64,000 nucleotides of DNA from Halichoerus grypus (GCF_964656455.1 NC_135725.1:53761688-53825687); one strand, 5' to 3'; positions 1 through 12,424 are shown, counted from the stretch's first letter. A program made the numbers and translations. Notes: generated from the sequence alone by a model not told the origin.

Positions 1-104
1 ACATGAGACAAAACACAAAACACAAATATTGGTCACAGTTTATATTCAATGATTGCTCACTTTGTAGCATGTACTTTAGTATTTACATATATATCACACA
101 TACT

Positions 105-262
105 CTCTATACATATTATTTCACTTAATATTCACAGTAACTCCTATTAGCCCCCTTGGACAGATGAAGAAACTGAAGCTTAAACAAATTAGATAACTTG
201 CCCAAGGTCATAGGTAACAAGTGCTGGGGACAGACTGAAAACATAGCTCTAACCACTGCACA
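105..262 (-). repeat. MIR SINE fossil
   Basis: The sequence reads as the reverse complement of an ancient tRNA-derived MIR: 'gatgaagaaactgaagc', then 'aacttgcccaaggtcatagg', then a degenerate B-box side. It is diverged and lacks a visible target duplication, as expected for its age. Confidence 0.8.
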
Positions 263-1525
263 CTGCTCATTAGATCTTCAGGCTATTTCCTCATCAAGAA
301 GAAAATCAAGATGGAACCAAGTGGAATATCAGTTTAGAAAACCATGGTGCCTCAATAACTTCAGTTTGGAGACAAGCAGTGTGATGGCCTCAGCCTTTCT
401 TCCTCCACCCACTCTCACTGGTATCAGTGGTCCTGAGGACAGCGAGCAAAGGAAGGAACCATGGCACTAATCAGAGGGGTTAAACACCTCAAGAAGATGG
501 CTGTGATCAGAATGTAGATTGAGACCTCAGAGAAAGAACACAGTAGAAAGTGCTAGAGAACATCCACTGGGAATCAGGTAGCTATGAAGGAAATGAGGTT
601 CCTGGAGACAATCCATGTGAAATCTTTGAAGCAGGTGACAGGATCTTGTCAAGAATGTGAGATCTTTCTCAAGCTTCTGACCATTAATTTCACTCTGTAA
701 GACAACTACTTTTTTTTTCCAAAAGAAAGAGCCAAAAAATTGGCAATTTCCTAAATTTTCATGCCTGTAGCAACTTGCATCAAAATAAAACAAGGTCACG
801 TTTTTTCATATGAATATTTATTATTTATACTTAGAAGAGCAAAAAAAAAACCCAGAAAATACACACAGTATATAAACATTTATAATTACATAGTACAAAA
901 CAAGTTTAAATCTATAATAATCACATTTAACATTTTCTTTAAAAACAAAAATGGTTTGGGGGGTATCTATGCTTAGAAAAAATTGAGTACACAATTATTG
1001 CTGATTGCTTATTAACTGCTCTTTGTAATATTTTTGAAAAATTTGTAAAGAAGGTGGAATACCATGGGAATTGTAAAATAATTTTAAACAAAACATTTTA
1101 GCTGCTGACAAAAATAAATAGGCTATTACTTCCATAAGCAAAATACTGAGGTGGAAGTTTCATGCTATGCAAAATCAGTCCTATTTACAGTTTTATTTAA
1201 CAGTCTTTTCAAATGATATATATTTGAAAGATAGATAATAGTGCTCCTTATAACACTGGAAATATTAAAGGTGCACATGTCCTGAGTAGCAGAATAATTG
1301 CCTCCTATTTACTACTTGCAACTATACACCTAAAACATCAGTTGATTTATGCTCTCTAATGATTCTGATTTATGTATGATTAAAGAGGGTTGGAAGTTGT
1401 TATTTTGATGAAAATTATTGCTTGCCTAAAATGGCAAGTCAAAAGTTAATTCGTAATTGCCTCTTAGAAAAGATCACTTATTATTCTGGTGAGTATTATC
1501 AATGGCTTCTAAAATCCTATACTGT
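263..1525. other. No recognisable gene or repeat
   Basis: AT-rich sequence. Short open frames at 198-470 (+), 527-799 (-) and 761-976 (+) have no recognisable domain, no codon pattern and no neighbours that would support them. A T run and an A run occur near 711 and 841. Confidence 0.6.
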
Positions 1526-1745
1526 TATAGTGATTAGGATCATGGACTCTGGGACCATATTACATTAGTTTAAAGCTCTGTATCTCCACTCAATAGCTGA
1601 GCTGATGTCACTCTATAATTGGGTAAACTTGGGAAAGTCACTTCAGTTTCCTGATAGGTACGACGAAGATAATAATAGAAACAACACATTAGGTTAGATG
1701 AAGACCACATGAGTTAATAATTATGAAGTGCCAAAAGCACAAGTC
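1526..1745 (+). repeat. MIR SINE fossil
   Basis: The order of MIR landmarks is visible in sense: 'tagtgattaggatcatggactctggg', 'gggtaaacttgggaaagtcacttcagtttcc', then 'aataatagaaaca' and 'catgagttaataatta'. The copy is diverged with small insertions. Confidence 0.75.
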
Positions 1746-1852
1746 TTGACATATCTCCATGAGGCTAAATTTGTCTTCTGAAATCTTGATGCACATAACA
1801 GAATGGAATCTTACATTAATACACTAATTTTTTACATGTATATAAACAGAGA

Positions 1853-2020
1853 CTGACAACAAACGGATATACAGAATCTTTTGGAGATGATGGAAATGTT
1901 CAAAAACTAGATTATGATTATGGCTGCACAACTCAGTAAATTTACTAAAAGCACTGGATTGTACACTTAAGACAGATCAGTTCTATGGTATATAAATTAT
2001 ACCTCAATGAAACTATTTAA
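1853..2020 (+). repeat. Old L1 (L1M-type) 3' end
   Basis: Matches the typical 3' UTR end of older mammalian L1: 'tttggagatgatggaaatgttc', 'ggctgcacaactcagtaaatttac', 'ggattgtacacttaa', then 'atacctcaatgaaac'. The poly-A end has grown into the adjoining TG/TA microsatellite. Only the last part of the element is present. Confidence 0.7.
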
Positions 2021-2022
2021 AA

Positions 2023-2158
2023 TGTGTATGTGTGTGTGTGTGTGTGTATATATATATGTTATAAATTGTATACATATTATATATATATAAAATTAAGAAA
2101 AGGGTATGTGTGAATATATATATATATATATATACATATACATATGTTTATATATATG
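2023..2158. repeat. (TG)n/(TA)n microsatellite
   Basis: A (TG)n run passes into (TA)n, then a short interruption and a second (TA)n run at about 2117-2157. It probably expanded from the tail of the L1 fossil immediately upstream. Confidence 0.9.
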
Positions 2159-2277
2159 GTGGAATAGTGAAAAGTTTTATTTGCTAAGATAAGGTGAAGA
2201 TTAGAAAAAAATCAGTATTAATTTTATAATTATAATTATATAATTTTATACATCAGAGTAGGTATTTGTTAGTACCT

Positions 2278-2396
2278 TAGTAGTAATTAGTAGCTATTGT
2301 TGAGTACCTATTATGTGCTAAGTATTTGGGGATATAAAGATAAACAGGATACCTTCCACTGCCTTTGAAGAGGAGCTCTTAGTGTAAGGCAGGGGA
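2278..2396 (-). repeat. L2 LINE 3' fragment
   Basis: Reverse complement of the L2 tail: 'ttgagtacctattatgtgctaag', 'ggggatataaagataaacagg', then 'gaggagctcttagtgtaagg'. No coding part is present. Confidence 0.75.
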
Positions 2397-2710
2397 AGGC
2401 AAACTAAGGTCACAGGACAAATTCAACCTGCCATTTTTGCCTAAAAACATTTTATAATTTTAAATGGCTGAAAAAAATAAAGAATAATATTTTGTGACAC
2501 AAGCAAATTGCATGAAATTCATATTTAAGTGTCGATAAATGAAGTTTCATCAGAACACAACCACATTCACCATTTATGTATTGTCTATGCCTACTTTCAA
2601 GTTACAATGGTAGAGGCTAATAGCTGAAACAGAGACTGTACACCCAACATACCCTAAAATATTTACTATCTCATCCTTTCAATAAAACAGCTGCCAGCCC
2701 TTGTTCTAAA
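2397..2710 (-). mobile_element. hAT-type MER DNA transposon fossil
   Basis: Resembles the widespread non-autonomous mammalian element that carries 'cagcaaact...ggccaaattc' at one end and 'cctaaaatatttactatct' near the other, with 'acacaaccacattcaccatttatgtattgtctatg' in between (split here for description). It has no transposase and is strongly diverged. I do not assign the exact MER subfamily. Confidence 0.65.
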
Positions 2711-3085
2711 ATGGAGGATAGAGAGAGAAATAATTTGTGGTTAATCTTATTGGCTTTAATTTTTGCTATTGAGAACCTTTCTAAAATCCATTAGTCTGAG
2801 TTTCTTCCTAGTACACCAAATACAACCATTTGACAAGTTGAATACTGTCGCTCCAGTCACCTTTGACTATTTGAGGTTTCTGTATTTTAAATTTCAATAG
2901 TCTATGCTCAGTACTGAAAGAGCCTATAACTATGAAAACAACTATTCAGAAAATATACAAAGACTATAATGACTACATTTTATATTTTGGATTGTCACAA
3001 TAATTTTCCTTTAAAAATAAATGCTTGATGTTTTTGTTTAAAAAAAAAACCAAGATACTATTAAACAACTATTCCATGAAAGATT
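2711..3085. other. No recognisable gene or repeat
   Basis: AT-rich unique sequence. An A run at about 3042 is the only notable simple sequence. Confidence 0.6.
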
Positions 3086-3097
3086 TAGAACATTTTA

Positions 3098-3302
3098 TTT
3101 TTTAAAAGATTTAATTATTAATTTTGAGGGAGAGAGAGAGAGCACACACGCAGTGGGGAGGGACAGAGGGAGAGCAGAATCTCAAGCAGACTCCCTGCTG
3201 AATGAGGAGCCCGGAGTGGGGCTCCATCCCTCCACTCTGAGATCACGACCAGATAAGAAACCAAGAGTCAGCCACTTAACTGACTGTGCCACCCAGGTGC
3301 CC
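3098..3302 (-). mobile_element. Can-SINE (tRNA-Lys derived)
   Basis: Reverse-oriented SINE: T-rich tail complement at the left, GAGA-rich middle, 'cagactccctgctgaatgagg', and the tRNA head ending 'gccacccaggtgccc'. An exact 12-base target duplication 'tagaacatttta' lies at 3086-3097 and 3308-3319, a few bases outside the right end. It is a RNA polymerase III retroposon moved by L1 enzymes. Confidence 0.93.
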
Positions 3303-3319
3303 TGATATAGAACATTTTA

Positions 3320-4772
3320 ATGTGCAAGTAGCCTTACATTCTACCAAAGATACATTCATAAATCTGGTAAAAAACCTGGGTCTTAAAAAAGAATCCTACT
3401 CAACAAATATACACGTACTAATCAATATGCAGACTGAATGCAATCAATCAACAATGGGGCAATAGATTAAATATTATCATAATCATATATTGATATTCTC
3501 ATCTACTGATATAAAGTGGAAGCTCATGCTTAAAATATGTGCACCTTTAAATAAATATTATATTTTATATAAAATGCAACAAATTCAAACTCACTAACTC
3601 ATAAAAAGTATCTTAGTGATATTAAATTTCTATACATCCTTCCTTTGGCTCATTTTTTTAATTCATTTATTCATTTAGTATTAAATGAATAAGTATTAAA
3701 ATTTCATTTTATTGTGATATAGAATGCATCTATCATCAATATTCCACCAAACTTCTTGAAAAGCCTGAGAAGAAGTAGAGAAGGCATTTGCACAGATTTA
3801 TAAGTGTGAGGCTAACATGTATCAGATTTCATCATTTTGTATACTTGTTTTTCATTAAACATTTATGATTAAACACGTTCTTGATTTTTTTATTACTTTC
3901 AAACTACATTGTGATACTCATAAAAATTCATGGTTTGAAATGCTTCTTAAAATTAGCCCAAGATACCTGAAATTGTATCTCCATTTTTAGAAAATGTGTT
4001 CCTAATTTTAAGCAGTATTCATAATTGTAATTTAAGATGGCTTAATTCTGAAAAGGCAATTGCAGAATTCAGGCTTTTCAATCATTATATTCCATTCTAA
4101 CAGTATTAGTAATAAACAAATAAAGTCATGTAGAAAAATTCTGAACTGGATTACTCAAAATGATTTTGTCAAACTGCAACTGTTCTCCTAGATAGAATAA
4201 TAAATGATATGTCAGATTTAACTGCTTCAATATTCAATTTTATAAATACTCCTTTTTCATTCTTTCATGAAGAAAGGTGTGATTTGCTGAAATACATCTA
4301 AAGACACCTATGGGAGGAGTGCTTTTTTGGAATAATGTAACTTAGAAATTTCCCAAGATCCCTGCTTAAATTCCATCTTGTTTTTACTTGGAATTCTTCC
4401 TCTTCAAAGGCTTAAATCCAGAAGAAGATCCACCCCGTTCCTAGCTTCATTTCTATTGTTTTATTTCCATTGCAATGAAATACCAGCCACACTAGCACTG
4501 TCTCTTAATTAAGAAGAAATAGCAAAGGAGTAAATTAAAACTCCTGGTGTTTTAAGTGGGGGAAGGGCACTGCAGTTGTAGTCACAGGGGAGACAAGGTC
4601 CATAAAGGGCAATGAGTGAGAGGAGGGTGCCTGGAAGCAAGAAAGGGAGCAGCAATGGCACTCCAATGTCAGTCAGGCAGACAGCCTCTCCTGTGAAAGT
4701 CTGATCCAGGCAATGGTAACAGCAACTGTCCTCCATGCCGCACAAATTTGAACAATATTCCTCAAAAGAGCG
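3320..4772. other. No recognisable gene or repeat
   Basis: AT-rich sequence with no identifiable element. A 78-codon minus-strand frame at 4509-4745 shows no known domain and overlaps no exon-like signals I can defend. Confidence 0.55.
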
Positions 4773-4932
4773 GCATGCTAGGCAGGCCGTGCACTAAGTA
4801 CATTTTTGTCACAAAAAAACCATTATTATTACCCCCATTATGCAAATGCTAAAACTGAGGCCCAGAAATACTCAGAAACTTGCCCTTTGCCACACCATGT
4901 AAGGGGCAGAGCTAGGATTCTAATGCTAGCAT
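4773..4932 (-). repeat. MIR SINE fossil
   Basis: Reverse complement MIR: 'attattattacccccatta', 'aaaactgaggcccagaaa', 'cttgccctttgccacacc', 'ggggcagagctaggattc'. It sits back to back with the next MIR on the other strand. Confidence 0.85.
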
Positions 4933-5130
4933 CCTAGCATAATAGTTAAGGATATGGACTCTGCTTTGGTTTCAATCTTGACTCAGCCACTTTTGTGTGT
5001 CCTTGGCCAGGTTTCCTAACCTTTCTGTGACTGTTTCCTTATGAGTAAAATGAGTTAATAGGTAACATTTGCAAAGTGTTCAGAAAATGCCTGGCACTTA
5101 GTAAGTGCTATATAAATGTTAGATTAAATT
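4933..5130 (+). repeat. MIR SINE fossil
   Basis: Sense MIR: 'catagttaaggatatggactctg' (approximate), 'ttgactcagccac', 'tccttggccaggtttcctaac', 'aaaatgagttaata', 'gcctggcacttagtaagtgc'. It forms an inverted pair with the adjacent minus-strand MIR, so the two could fold together if transcribed. Confidence 0.88.
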
Positions 5131-5581
5131 TTTTTTAAAAAGAGGAAAGAAAGCAATTATGAGACTCTCTATATAGCCTATGTTCTTAACTACTACTGTA
5201 GACTACACTGCCACTCTCATCTACTTTGGATACTGATCTATACTGTCAATGTCTGGTATTACCACATATTCAAGCTGGTTTGTTGAAAAAATTAATAAAG
5301 TTGATAAACTCCTAGGTAGACTTAATCAAAAAGAAAAGAAAAAGGACCCAAATGATAAAATCACAAGTGAAACAGGAGAGATCACAACCAACACCACAGA
5401 AATACAAACAATTTAAGAGAATACTATGAAATACTATATGCCAACATGGGCAACCTGGAAGAAATGGACAAATTCCTAGAAATTTACAAACCATCAAAAC
5501 TGAAACAGGAAGAAATAGAAAATTTGAACAGACCCATAACCAGCAAAGAAATTGAATTAGTAATCAAAAATCTCCCAACAA

Positions 5582-5773
5582 GGGATGCCTGGGTGGCTCA
5601 ATTGGTTTAGCATCTGCCTTTAGCTCAAGTCATGATCCATCCCAACGTCCTGGGATGGAGTCCCACACTGGGCTCCTTGCTCGGTGGGGAGCCTGCTTCT
5701 CCCTCTGCCTGCCACTCCCCCATCTTGTGCTCTCTCTCTCTCTCTCTGACAAATAAATAAATAAAATCTTTTA
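5582..5773 (+). mobile_element. Can-SINE nested in L1
   Basis: Head 'ggatgcctgggtggctcaat', CT-rich middle and (AAATA)n tail ending 'aaaatctttt'. A 16-base target duplication with one mismatch, 'aaaaatctcccaacaa' and 'aaaaatcttccaacaa', lies at 5566-5581 and 5774-5789. It interrupts L1 ORF2, so it is younger than the host L1. Confidence 0.95.
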
Positions 5774-6480
5774 AAAAATCTTCCAACAAACAAAAGTCCT
5801 GGACCTAATGGCTTCCCAAGGGAATTCTAACAGACATTTAACGAAGAGTTAGTAACTATTCTTCTCAAACTGTTCCAAAAAACAGAAAGGGAAGGAAAAC
5901 TTCCAAACTCATTCTACAAAGCCAGCATTACCTTGATTCTGAAACCAGACAAAGACCTGACTAAAAAGGAAAATTACAGTCCAATATCCCTGATGAACAT
6001 AGGTGCAAAAATTCTCAATAAAATACTAGCAAATTGAATTCAACAGTACATTAAAAGAATTATTCACTACAATCAAGTGGGATTTATTCCTAAGCTGCAG
6101 GAGTGGTTTGATATTCACAAATCAATCAATGTGATATACTATATTAAAAAAAATAAAGGATAAGAACTATATGATCCTCTCAGTAGATGCAGAAAAAGCA
6201 CTTGACAATATACAGCATCCATTCTTGATAAAAACCCTCAACAAAGTAGGGATAGATGGAACATAACACAACATCATAAAGCCCATATAAGAAAGGTCCA
6301 CAGCTAACATCATTCTCAATGGGGAAAAACTGAGAGCCTTTCCTGTACAGCCAGAAGCAAGAAAAGGATGTCCACTCTCACCATTACTATTTAACATAGT
6401 ACCAGGAGTCAGCCTCAGCAATCAGACAACAAAAAGAAATAAACGGTATCCAAATAAGCAGGGAAGAAGTCAAACTTTCA

Positions 6481-6811
6481 CTATTTGCAGACGGCATGAT
6501 ACTCTAAGTAGAAAATCCGAAAGACCACCAAGCCATTGCTAGAATTCATACATGAATTTAGCAAAGTTTCAGGTTATAAAATCAGCATGCAGAAACCTGT
6601 TTCATTTCCATACACCAATAGTGAAGCAGCAGAAAAAGAAACCAAGGAATCAATCCCATTTGCAACTGCACCAAAAACAATAAGATTCCTAGGAATAAAC
6701 CTAAGTGAAGAGGTAAAAGATCTGTACTCTGAAAACTATAGAACACTTATGAAAGAAACTGAGGAAGACACAAAGAAATGGAAAACATTCCATGCTCATA
6801 GATTGAAATAA
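6481..6811 (+). pseudogene. L1 ORF2 reverse transcriptase remnant
   Basis: The region encodes the RT palm and its C-terminal side. The open frame 6536-6811 (91 aa) carries 'EFIHEFSKVSGYKISMQK', the segment that follows the catalytic box in L1 ORF2p. The catalytic box just upstream is mutated (FADG), and a stop separates it from this frame. It is a dead fragment of the L1 at 5268-8480 and not a host gene. Confidence 0.85.
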
Positions 6812-7149
6812 CAAATACTGTTAAAATGTCTATACTACCCAAAGCAATCTACACATTTAATGCAATCCCTATCAAAAACACCACCAGCACTTTTCACAGA
6901 GCTAGAACAAACAACCCTAAAATCTGTATGGAACCACAAAAGACCCCGAATAGCCAAAGCAATTCTGAAAAAGAAAAAGAAAACTGGAAGCATCATGATT
7001 ATGGATTTCAAGCTATATTACAAAGCTGTAGTCATCAAGACATCATGGTACTGGCACAAAAATAGACACATAGAACAGAATAGCAAACCCTGAAATGGAC
7101 CCTCAACCTATGGTCAACTAATCTTCAACAAAGCAGGAAGGAATATCCA

Positions 7150-7683
7150 ATGGAAAAAAGACAGTCTCTTCAACAAATGGTATTGGTAAAACCGGATAGC
7201 AACATGCAGAAGAAAAAAACAGGACCACTTCCTTATACCATACACAAAAATAAATTCAAAATGGATCAAAACCTAAATGTGAGACAGGAAACCATCAAAA
7301 CCCTAAAGGAGAATACAGGCAGAAACCTCTTTGACCTTGGCTGTAGTAACTTCTTACTAGACACATTGCTGGAAGCAAGGGAAACAAAAGCAAAAATGAC
7401 CTACTGGGACGTCATCAAGATAAAAAGCTTCTGCACAGCAAAGGAAACAATCAACAAAACTAAAAGGCAGCCTACAGAACAGGAGAAGATATCTGCAAAT
7501 GACATATCTGATAAAGGGCTAGTATCCGAAATCTATAAAGAACTTATCAAACTCAACACCCAAAAAACAAATAATCTGGGAAAGAAATGGGCAGAAGACA
7601 TGAATAGACACCTTTTCAAAGAAGACATCCAGATGGCTAACAGGCACATGAAAAGTTGCTCAACATCACTCATCATTCCCTGA
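7150..7683 (+). pseudogene. L1 ORF2 C-terminal remnant
   Basis: A 177-codon frame covers the connecting region and C-terminal part of L1 ORF2p, with the recognisable segment '[19 protein letters not shown]'. The frame is uninterrupted by chance; the flanking ORF2 sequence is shifted and stopped. No function is expected. Confidence 0.82.
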
Positions 7684-8048
7684 TGAGGGAAATACAAATC
7701 AAAACCACAATAAGAAACCACCTCACACCTGTCAGAATGGCTAAAATTAACAATACAGGATGTTGTTAATCTCTGAGGATGAAGAAAAAGGGAAACCTTC
7801 TTGCACTGTTGGTGGGAATGTAAACTGGTGCAGCCACTCTGGAACACAGTATCCAGGTTCCTCAGAAAGTTAAAAATAGAACTACCCTACCACCCAGCAA
7901 TTGCACTACTAGATATTTACCCGAAAGATACAAAAATACAGATTTGAAGGAGTACATGCACCCCAATGTTTATAGCAGCATTATCAACAAGAGTTAAACT
8001 GTGGAGAGAGCCCAAATGTCTGTCGACTGATGAATGGATAAAGAAGAT

Positions 8049-8050
<2 letters not shown>

Positions 8051-8082
<32 letters not shown>
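8051..8082. repeat. (TA)n inside L1
   Basis: Pure (TA)n run at the L1 position that normally reads 'gatgtgatatatatatacaatgg'; a seed already present in the L1 consensus has expanded. Confidence 0.9.
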
Positions 8083-8084
<2 letters not shown>

Positions 8085-8597
8085 ATGGAATATTACTCGG
8101 CCATCAAAAAATGAAATCTTGCCATTTGCAATGACATGGATGGAGCTAGGGTGTATTATGTTAAGTGAAATAAGTCAGTCAGATAAGGACAAATACTATG
8201 ATTTCACTCATATGTGGAATTTAAGGAAGCGGATGAACATATGGGAAGGGGGGGAAAGGAGAGAGGGAAACAAACCATGAGAGACTCTTAAGGATAGAGA
8301 ATAAACTGAGAGTTGATTGACAGAGGTGGATGGGGGATGGGCTAGATGGGCGATGGGTATTAAAGAGGTCACTTGTGATGAGCACTGTGTTGCATGTAAG
8401 TGACGAATCACTGAATTCTACTCCAGAAACCAATATTGCACTATATGTTAACTAACTAAAATTTAAATTAAAAAAATAAAATTTGCTTTAAAAAAGTATT
8501 TATTGCCATGTGCTACTTTGAAACATGAAAGTATAGCAAACGGACAAAGAAGTGTTTCAAATAGTTTTACCTAAATGTTTTTTAAGCAGTTATCAAA

Positions 8598-8599
8598 TA

Positions 8600-8636
<37 letters not shown>
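8598..8636. repeat. (AT)n microsatellite
   Basis: Uninterrupted AT dinucleotide run of about 19 units. Likely length-polymorphic. Confidence 0.95.
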
Positions 8637-8639
<3 letters not shown>

Positions 8640-10277
8640 TATACTATTTGGGTTAAGTAATTATATACGGGAAAAAGAGGTGGTATTAGAATTTCACTGA
8701 TAATAAACTGACTCTGCATGGCTAGATTAATCTATGCTTAAAGAAAAATATAGAAATCATAAAGAAACGCATATATCCTATTTTAAATCTATGCCCTTAA
8801 ATTTTTTTGTGTGTTCTGTCTTGCAAGGTACTAGTTGATCAGACTATGCCCTGTATTTATAACTAATCATCTCAATACAACATGAAAAAATGAGATCTGG
8901 TACAACCTAAAATATGCTATAATAGATCAAGGAATTTATTTGTGGAACCAATATTTTCTATAACTAATTCATTAAACATTTAACAAATATTTAATGCTTG
9001 TTAAATTTAAAAACGATAAATATATTTTGAATTGAACTTAAGTGTAAAACAAATCAAAGTTGAAAGACATTACAATTGTAGTTATACCTTAGGAAAAATA
9101 AAATGAAGTAAAAAAATAGAAATAAAATATAAATTAATAGGAAAGACTGTGAAAACATTTTCATGGTCCTTCATGGGTAGGGTTTACAAAAGGAAAGGAA
9201 AACTCAGGTGTTCACATGCCATCAAAAATAGAATGTGTGGGGAAATATATCAACCTATCATGGCACACTTACTTTCTAAAAACCAGTGCGCTAACCTTAG
9301 CCTTATAAAGCCTGGGCAGAAAAGTATGCAACAAGACAAGCAGCTGCTATCATATCTCAAAGAATGAGAACTAAGAGTTAAGGCAAACACCATGCTGGAA
9401 AGACATCTAAAATCTGAAAATCCAAGTCATCATTTTTCATAGGATAGAATTATCTTTCATAGGAGAGCACTAAGCTTGCAAGGAACAGAGGGATCACATT
9501 TAGAATGCTCTGCCTCCCCGGCAATATTTAGAAAGTAGGGAAAAAAAGATAAGGATTGGAAAAGAACTAGCAGTTAGCAAGAAAAGGGAGGGAAAAAACT
9601 TGAAGCAGGAAGAATAGAGTAAGTAATCCATAGACAGAGTGGTTTTCATTTAGTTGGAGCTGAAGGGATTGAGATTCAAGTCAGCTTATGAAAATCTGAA
9701 CTGATTTCTCACTATAATAACTTGTTTAGAAAATGAAGATTAGCATCTAGAGTAGTGTGAGTAACCACACTGGTAATAAAAATCTTATATTTCGTGTTTA
9801 TAAATTAGAAAATGAAATGTCTTAATCAAGTGTGAAAAGGTTCTTAAGAAATGTCTCTGCCCATTGACCGGGATAAACTTTGACCATGTAACTGTCATTG
9901 TCACTGATATTAGTAAGCTTCAAAACTGTTCACTGATCACATTTTCCACAACATCCTAAGCAACAGTTCTCAAAATCTGGTTCACTGCTGTACCTCTGGA
10001 TATAGGTACACATGTGTACCAATTAAGTTGCTTGTCAAGTCAAAATTGCAATTAACCTTTCATTAAATTTATAGCAATCTTCTGCTTTGAAAAGTTATCA
10101 AGTCACAGAGATCAAAGCAGACATATGGTTTCTGTGATCCAGACTGACAAAGAGCAATTTGTCACATTATCTGGAAGAATGCTCCATTGACTACCTACAT
10201 CAGAATTCCCCATGATATCTATAAAGATCTTCAAATTCCTAAGTCCCAGGCTGGGCTTTTTGAATTATTATTAGAGG
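8637..10277. other. No recognisable gene; possible weak MER5-like trace
   Basis: Mostly AT-rich unique sequence. The 72-codon frame at 9149-9367 (+) has no recognisable domain. Around 9960-10270 there are faint MER5A-like words ('caacagttctcaaaatctgg', 'cttcaaattcctaagtccca'), too diverged to call. Confidence 0.5.
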
Positions 10278-10480
10278 GCCTAGGAAGCCACACTAAGTAC
10301 TTTATAGTCATTATTTCATTGAAGCATTATATCACACCTATGAAATAGCACTACACTACAATCCTCATTTTACAGATGACCTTGTTAAATAACTACAAAG
10401 TTATAGAGCCAGGGTTCAATCCAGATTCCATAGTTGGACTCCATAGTCCAACTACTAAACCACTGCAGTATTCCTTCTTT
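10278..10480 (-). repeat. MIR SINE fossil
   Basis: Reverse complement MIR: 'caatcctcattttacagatgac', 'aataactacaaagttatagag', 'ccagggttcaatccagattc', 'ctaaaccactgcag'. Confidence 0.8.
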
Positions 10481-11340
10481 CCTGATTAATTTGGGTATAG
10501 ACACATGTTTTGACAACATAAAAATGCTATCATAGGTGTGTTATGTGCATATGTTGGAAGACAAGCATCATAGGAATTCTTTCCTGCCTTTTATCATTCC
10601 TTCCTAGTCTTGGGATATTAAAAATGAAGCCAAGGACAGATGGTGAGTAAAGTGGACATCTTTAGCTTGTTCTCTCATGAATCAATCACCTAATATGCAT
10701 AAACAAAAAATAAGCAATGAGAACTCATTGATAAAAGGGGAAAATAAGTGCTAAAAGGAATGTCTTCTCTATATTATAGTTTTTTTAGTGATTCCTATTA
10801 AATACAGAAAATTGCAGAAATTACAATATTTATATCTAAAATATCCTTAATTCCAGATATTACAAGCATCATGAAACTCTGATAGATTCTCTATCTTTCT
10901 ATACTAGTTTACCTAAAGTTGGCAAAAATTGTGTGTTTTATTCTGAAGGAGAAGCCTATGGAAAATGTTTCCAAAATAATGATCATACATTAATTTGTTT
11001 AGATTGAAATCTTTGGCTTTATTTACTTCTAAAGAGCATTGCATGTAGGTCTTGTCCAGAACACAAAAACACTGGTAAATAAGCAAAATATGTGTTTCTT
11101 CAGAAAGTGAATATCTGGATATTTCCAATGGTTTAATTTATCCAAATATAAGGGCATGTGGATCCATCATCAAAGATCACTGTATCCTAGCAATACGAAA
11201 AAGATAATTCAAAATAACAGAAGATGAAAAGAAAAGAACAAGCATGTACTGAACAAATAATTCAACTATGTTATGTTATGAGTAATAACTATGCAGTATG
11301 CTTACATATTTCAAAATAAGAAAAATAAGAACAGCCAGAA
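10481..11340. other. No recognisable gene or repeat
   Basis: AT-rich unique sequence. The minus frame 10913-11128 has no recognisable feature. Confidence 0.6.
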
Positions 11341-11550
11341 TTTATTAAGTTCTTTCCATGTAGTAAGCATTACAGTAAACAACTTACAAACATTAGCACA
11401 TTTTCTTCTCACAATAATTTTCTGAAATATGTATGAATAGTCACAATTTATAGGAGAATAACTAAGAAACTCTGACAGGTTAAGTAACTTGACCCAAGTC
11501 ATATAATTTTAAAGCGTCATGGCTGGCATAGAAACCCATTTTTATGGACT
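11341..11550 (-). repeat. MIR SINE fossil
   Basis: Reverse complement MIR, diverged: 'cacaatttataggagaataactaagaaactctgac', 'aggttaagtaacttgaccca' and 'ggctggcatagaaaccc' are the recognisable parts, in the right order. Confidence 0.7.
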
Positions 11551-12424
11551 CAATATTTTGTACTGCAAAGTAAAAATGTCTTCAAATTATTCTAACCAGG
11601 GATTGTACTGGATTAGTTTGAGAGGGGCTGTACCAGATTTGACATAAGCACCCAGGTACAAATGATTCACTGGCTGAATGCCACCTATGAACGCCATTTC
11701 CATCACCTTCCTGGACTGCAATCAGAGGATTAGGAAGATCCTGCCTTTCTCATCCCATGCCTTTGGACACCTGCAGGATACTGGCTCTAGGAGATTTCTT
11801 GGTTATGTTAACTCATTGTAAGAATCCCCAGAGCAAATATTATGATAAGCCCTTTACCTGGTATCTTGGTGCTTCATTTTAATCTCTAGGAACTTGATCA
11901 ACTTTACTCTAGGACAGTCTTTACTGTGGGAATGTGTTCCTTACACTCTGGTAGAATTCAAGTAGGAAAGAAAATTCAGTAATTTGATTTGAAGTCAATA
12001 GAAAGAACTTGACAGAAAGTTCAACTATATAGGTTTTATTGTTGTAATTTGCTTTTTTTTTTTTTACTGTTAATTAGCAATTCACTCACCAAATTATTTT
12101 TAAACTTATGTCACAGGTACTCTTTTTCATTCAAAGTGTACTGTGATAACATTTCAACTGAATGTGAGAATTGGTTCTCAAATTAACCTATTTTGTCATT
12201 ATCATACCTGCAGGATTCAAAATTAATATTTGGCAGCTTGGATCACTGATTTTCACAAAATCTAGTGATAGTCTCTCAGTTGTAGTAAGTCACTATCTTA
12301 TTAAATAACTCAACAGGAAGCAACTAAATGTCCTATGACAGGTAGGAAAGGCATAAATTAAACCATTGGAAATATCCAGATATTTGCTTTCTGGAGGAAT
12401 ACAGACGAATGATAAAAAATATTA
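11551..12424. other. No recognisable gene or repeat
   Basis: Unique sequence with a T run at about 12052-12065. Confidence 0.6.

Larger units (their letters stand above)
5268..8480 (+). mobile_element. LINE-1, 5'-truncated and decayed
   Basis: The element begins inside ORF2 just before the reverse transcriptase domain ('ttgataaactcctaggtagac') and runs through the rest of ORF2 and a carnivore-type 3' UTR ('caaaccatgagagactctta', 'actatatgttaactaac') to an A-rich tail. The reading frame is interrupted many times; the longest surviving frames are 6536-6811 and 7150-7683. At about 6481-6495 the reverse transcriptase FADD box reads FADG, so a catalytic aspartate is lost, followed soon by a stop. 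A Can-SINE at 5582-5773 and an expanded (TA)n at 8051-8082 lie within it. I see no convincing target duplication. It is inactive. Confidence 0.93.

Noticed and set aside
3098..3302. tRNA gene within the SINE head
   Set aside because: The tRNA-like A and B boxes belong to the SINE promoter; there is no intact cloverleaf, and the same holds for the other SINE copies.
7533..7847. 104-codon minus-strand frame
   Set aside because: Antisense of L1 ORF2; it carries no domain of its own.
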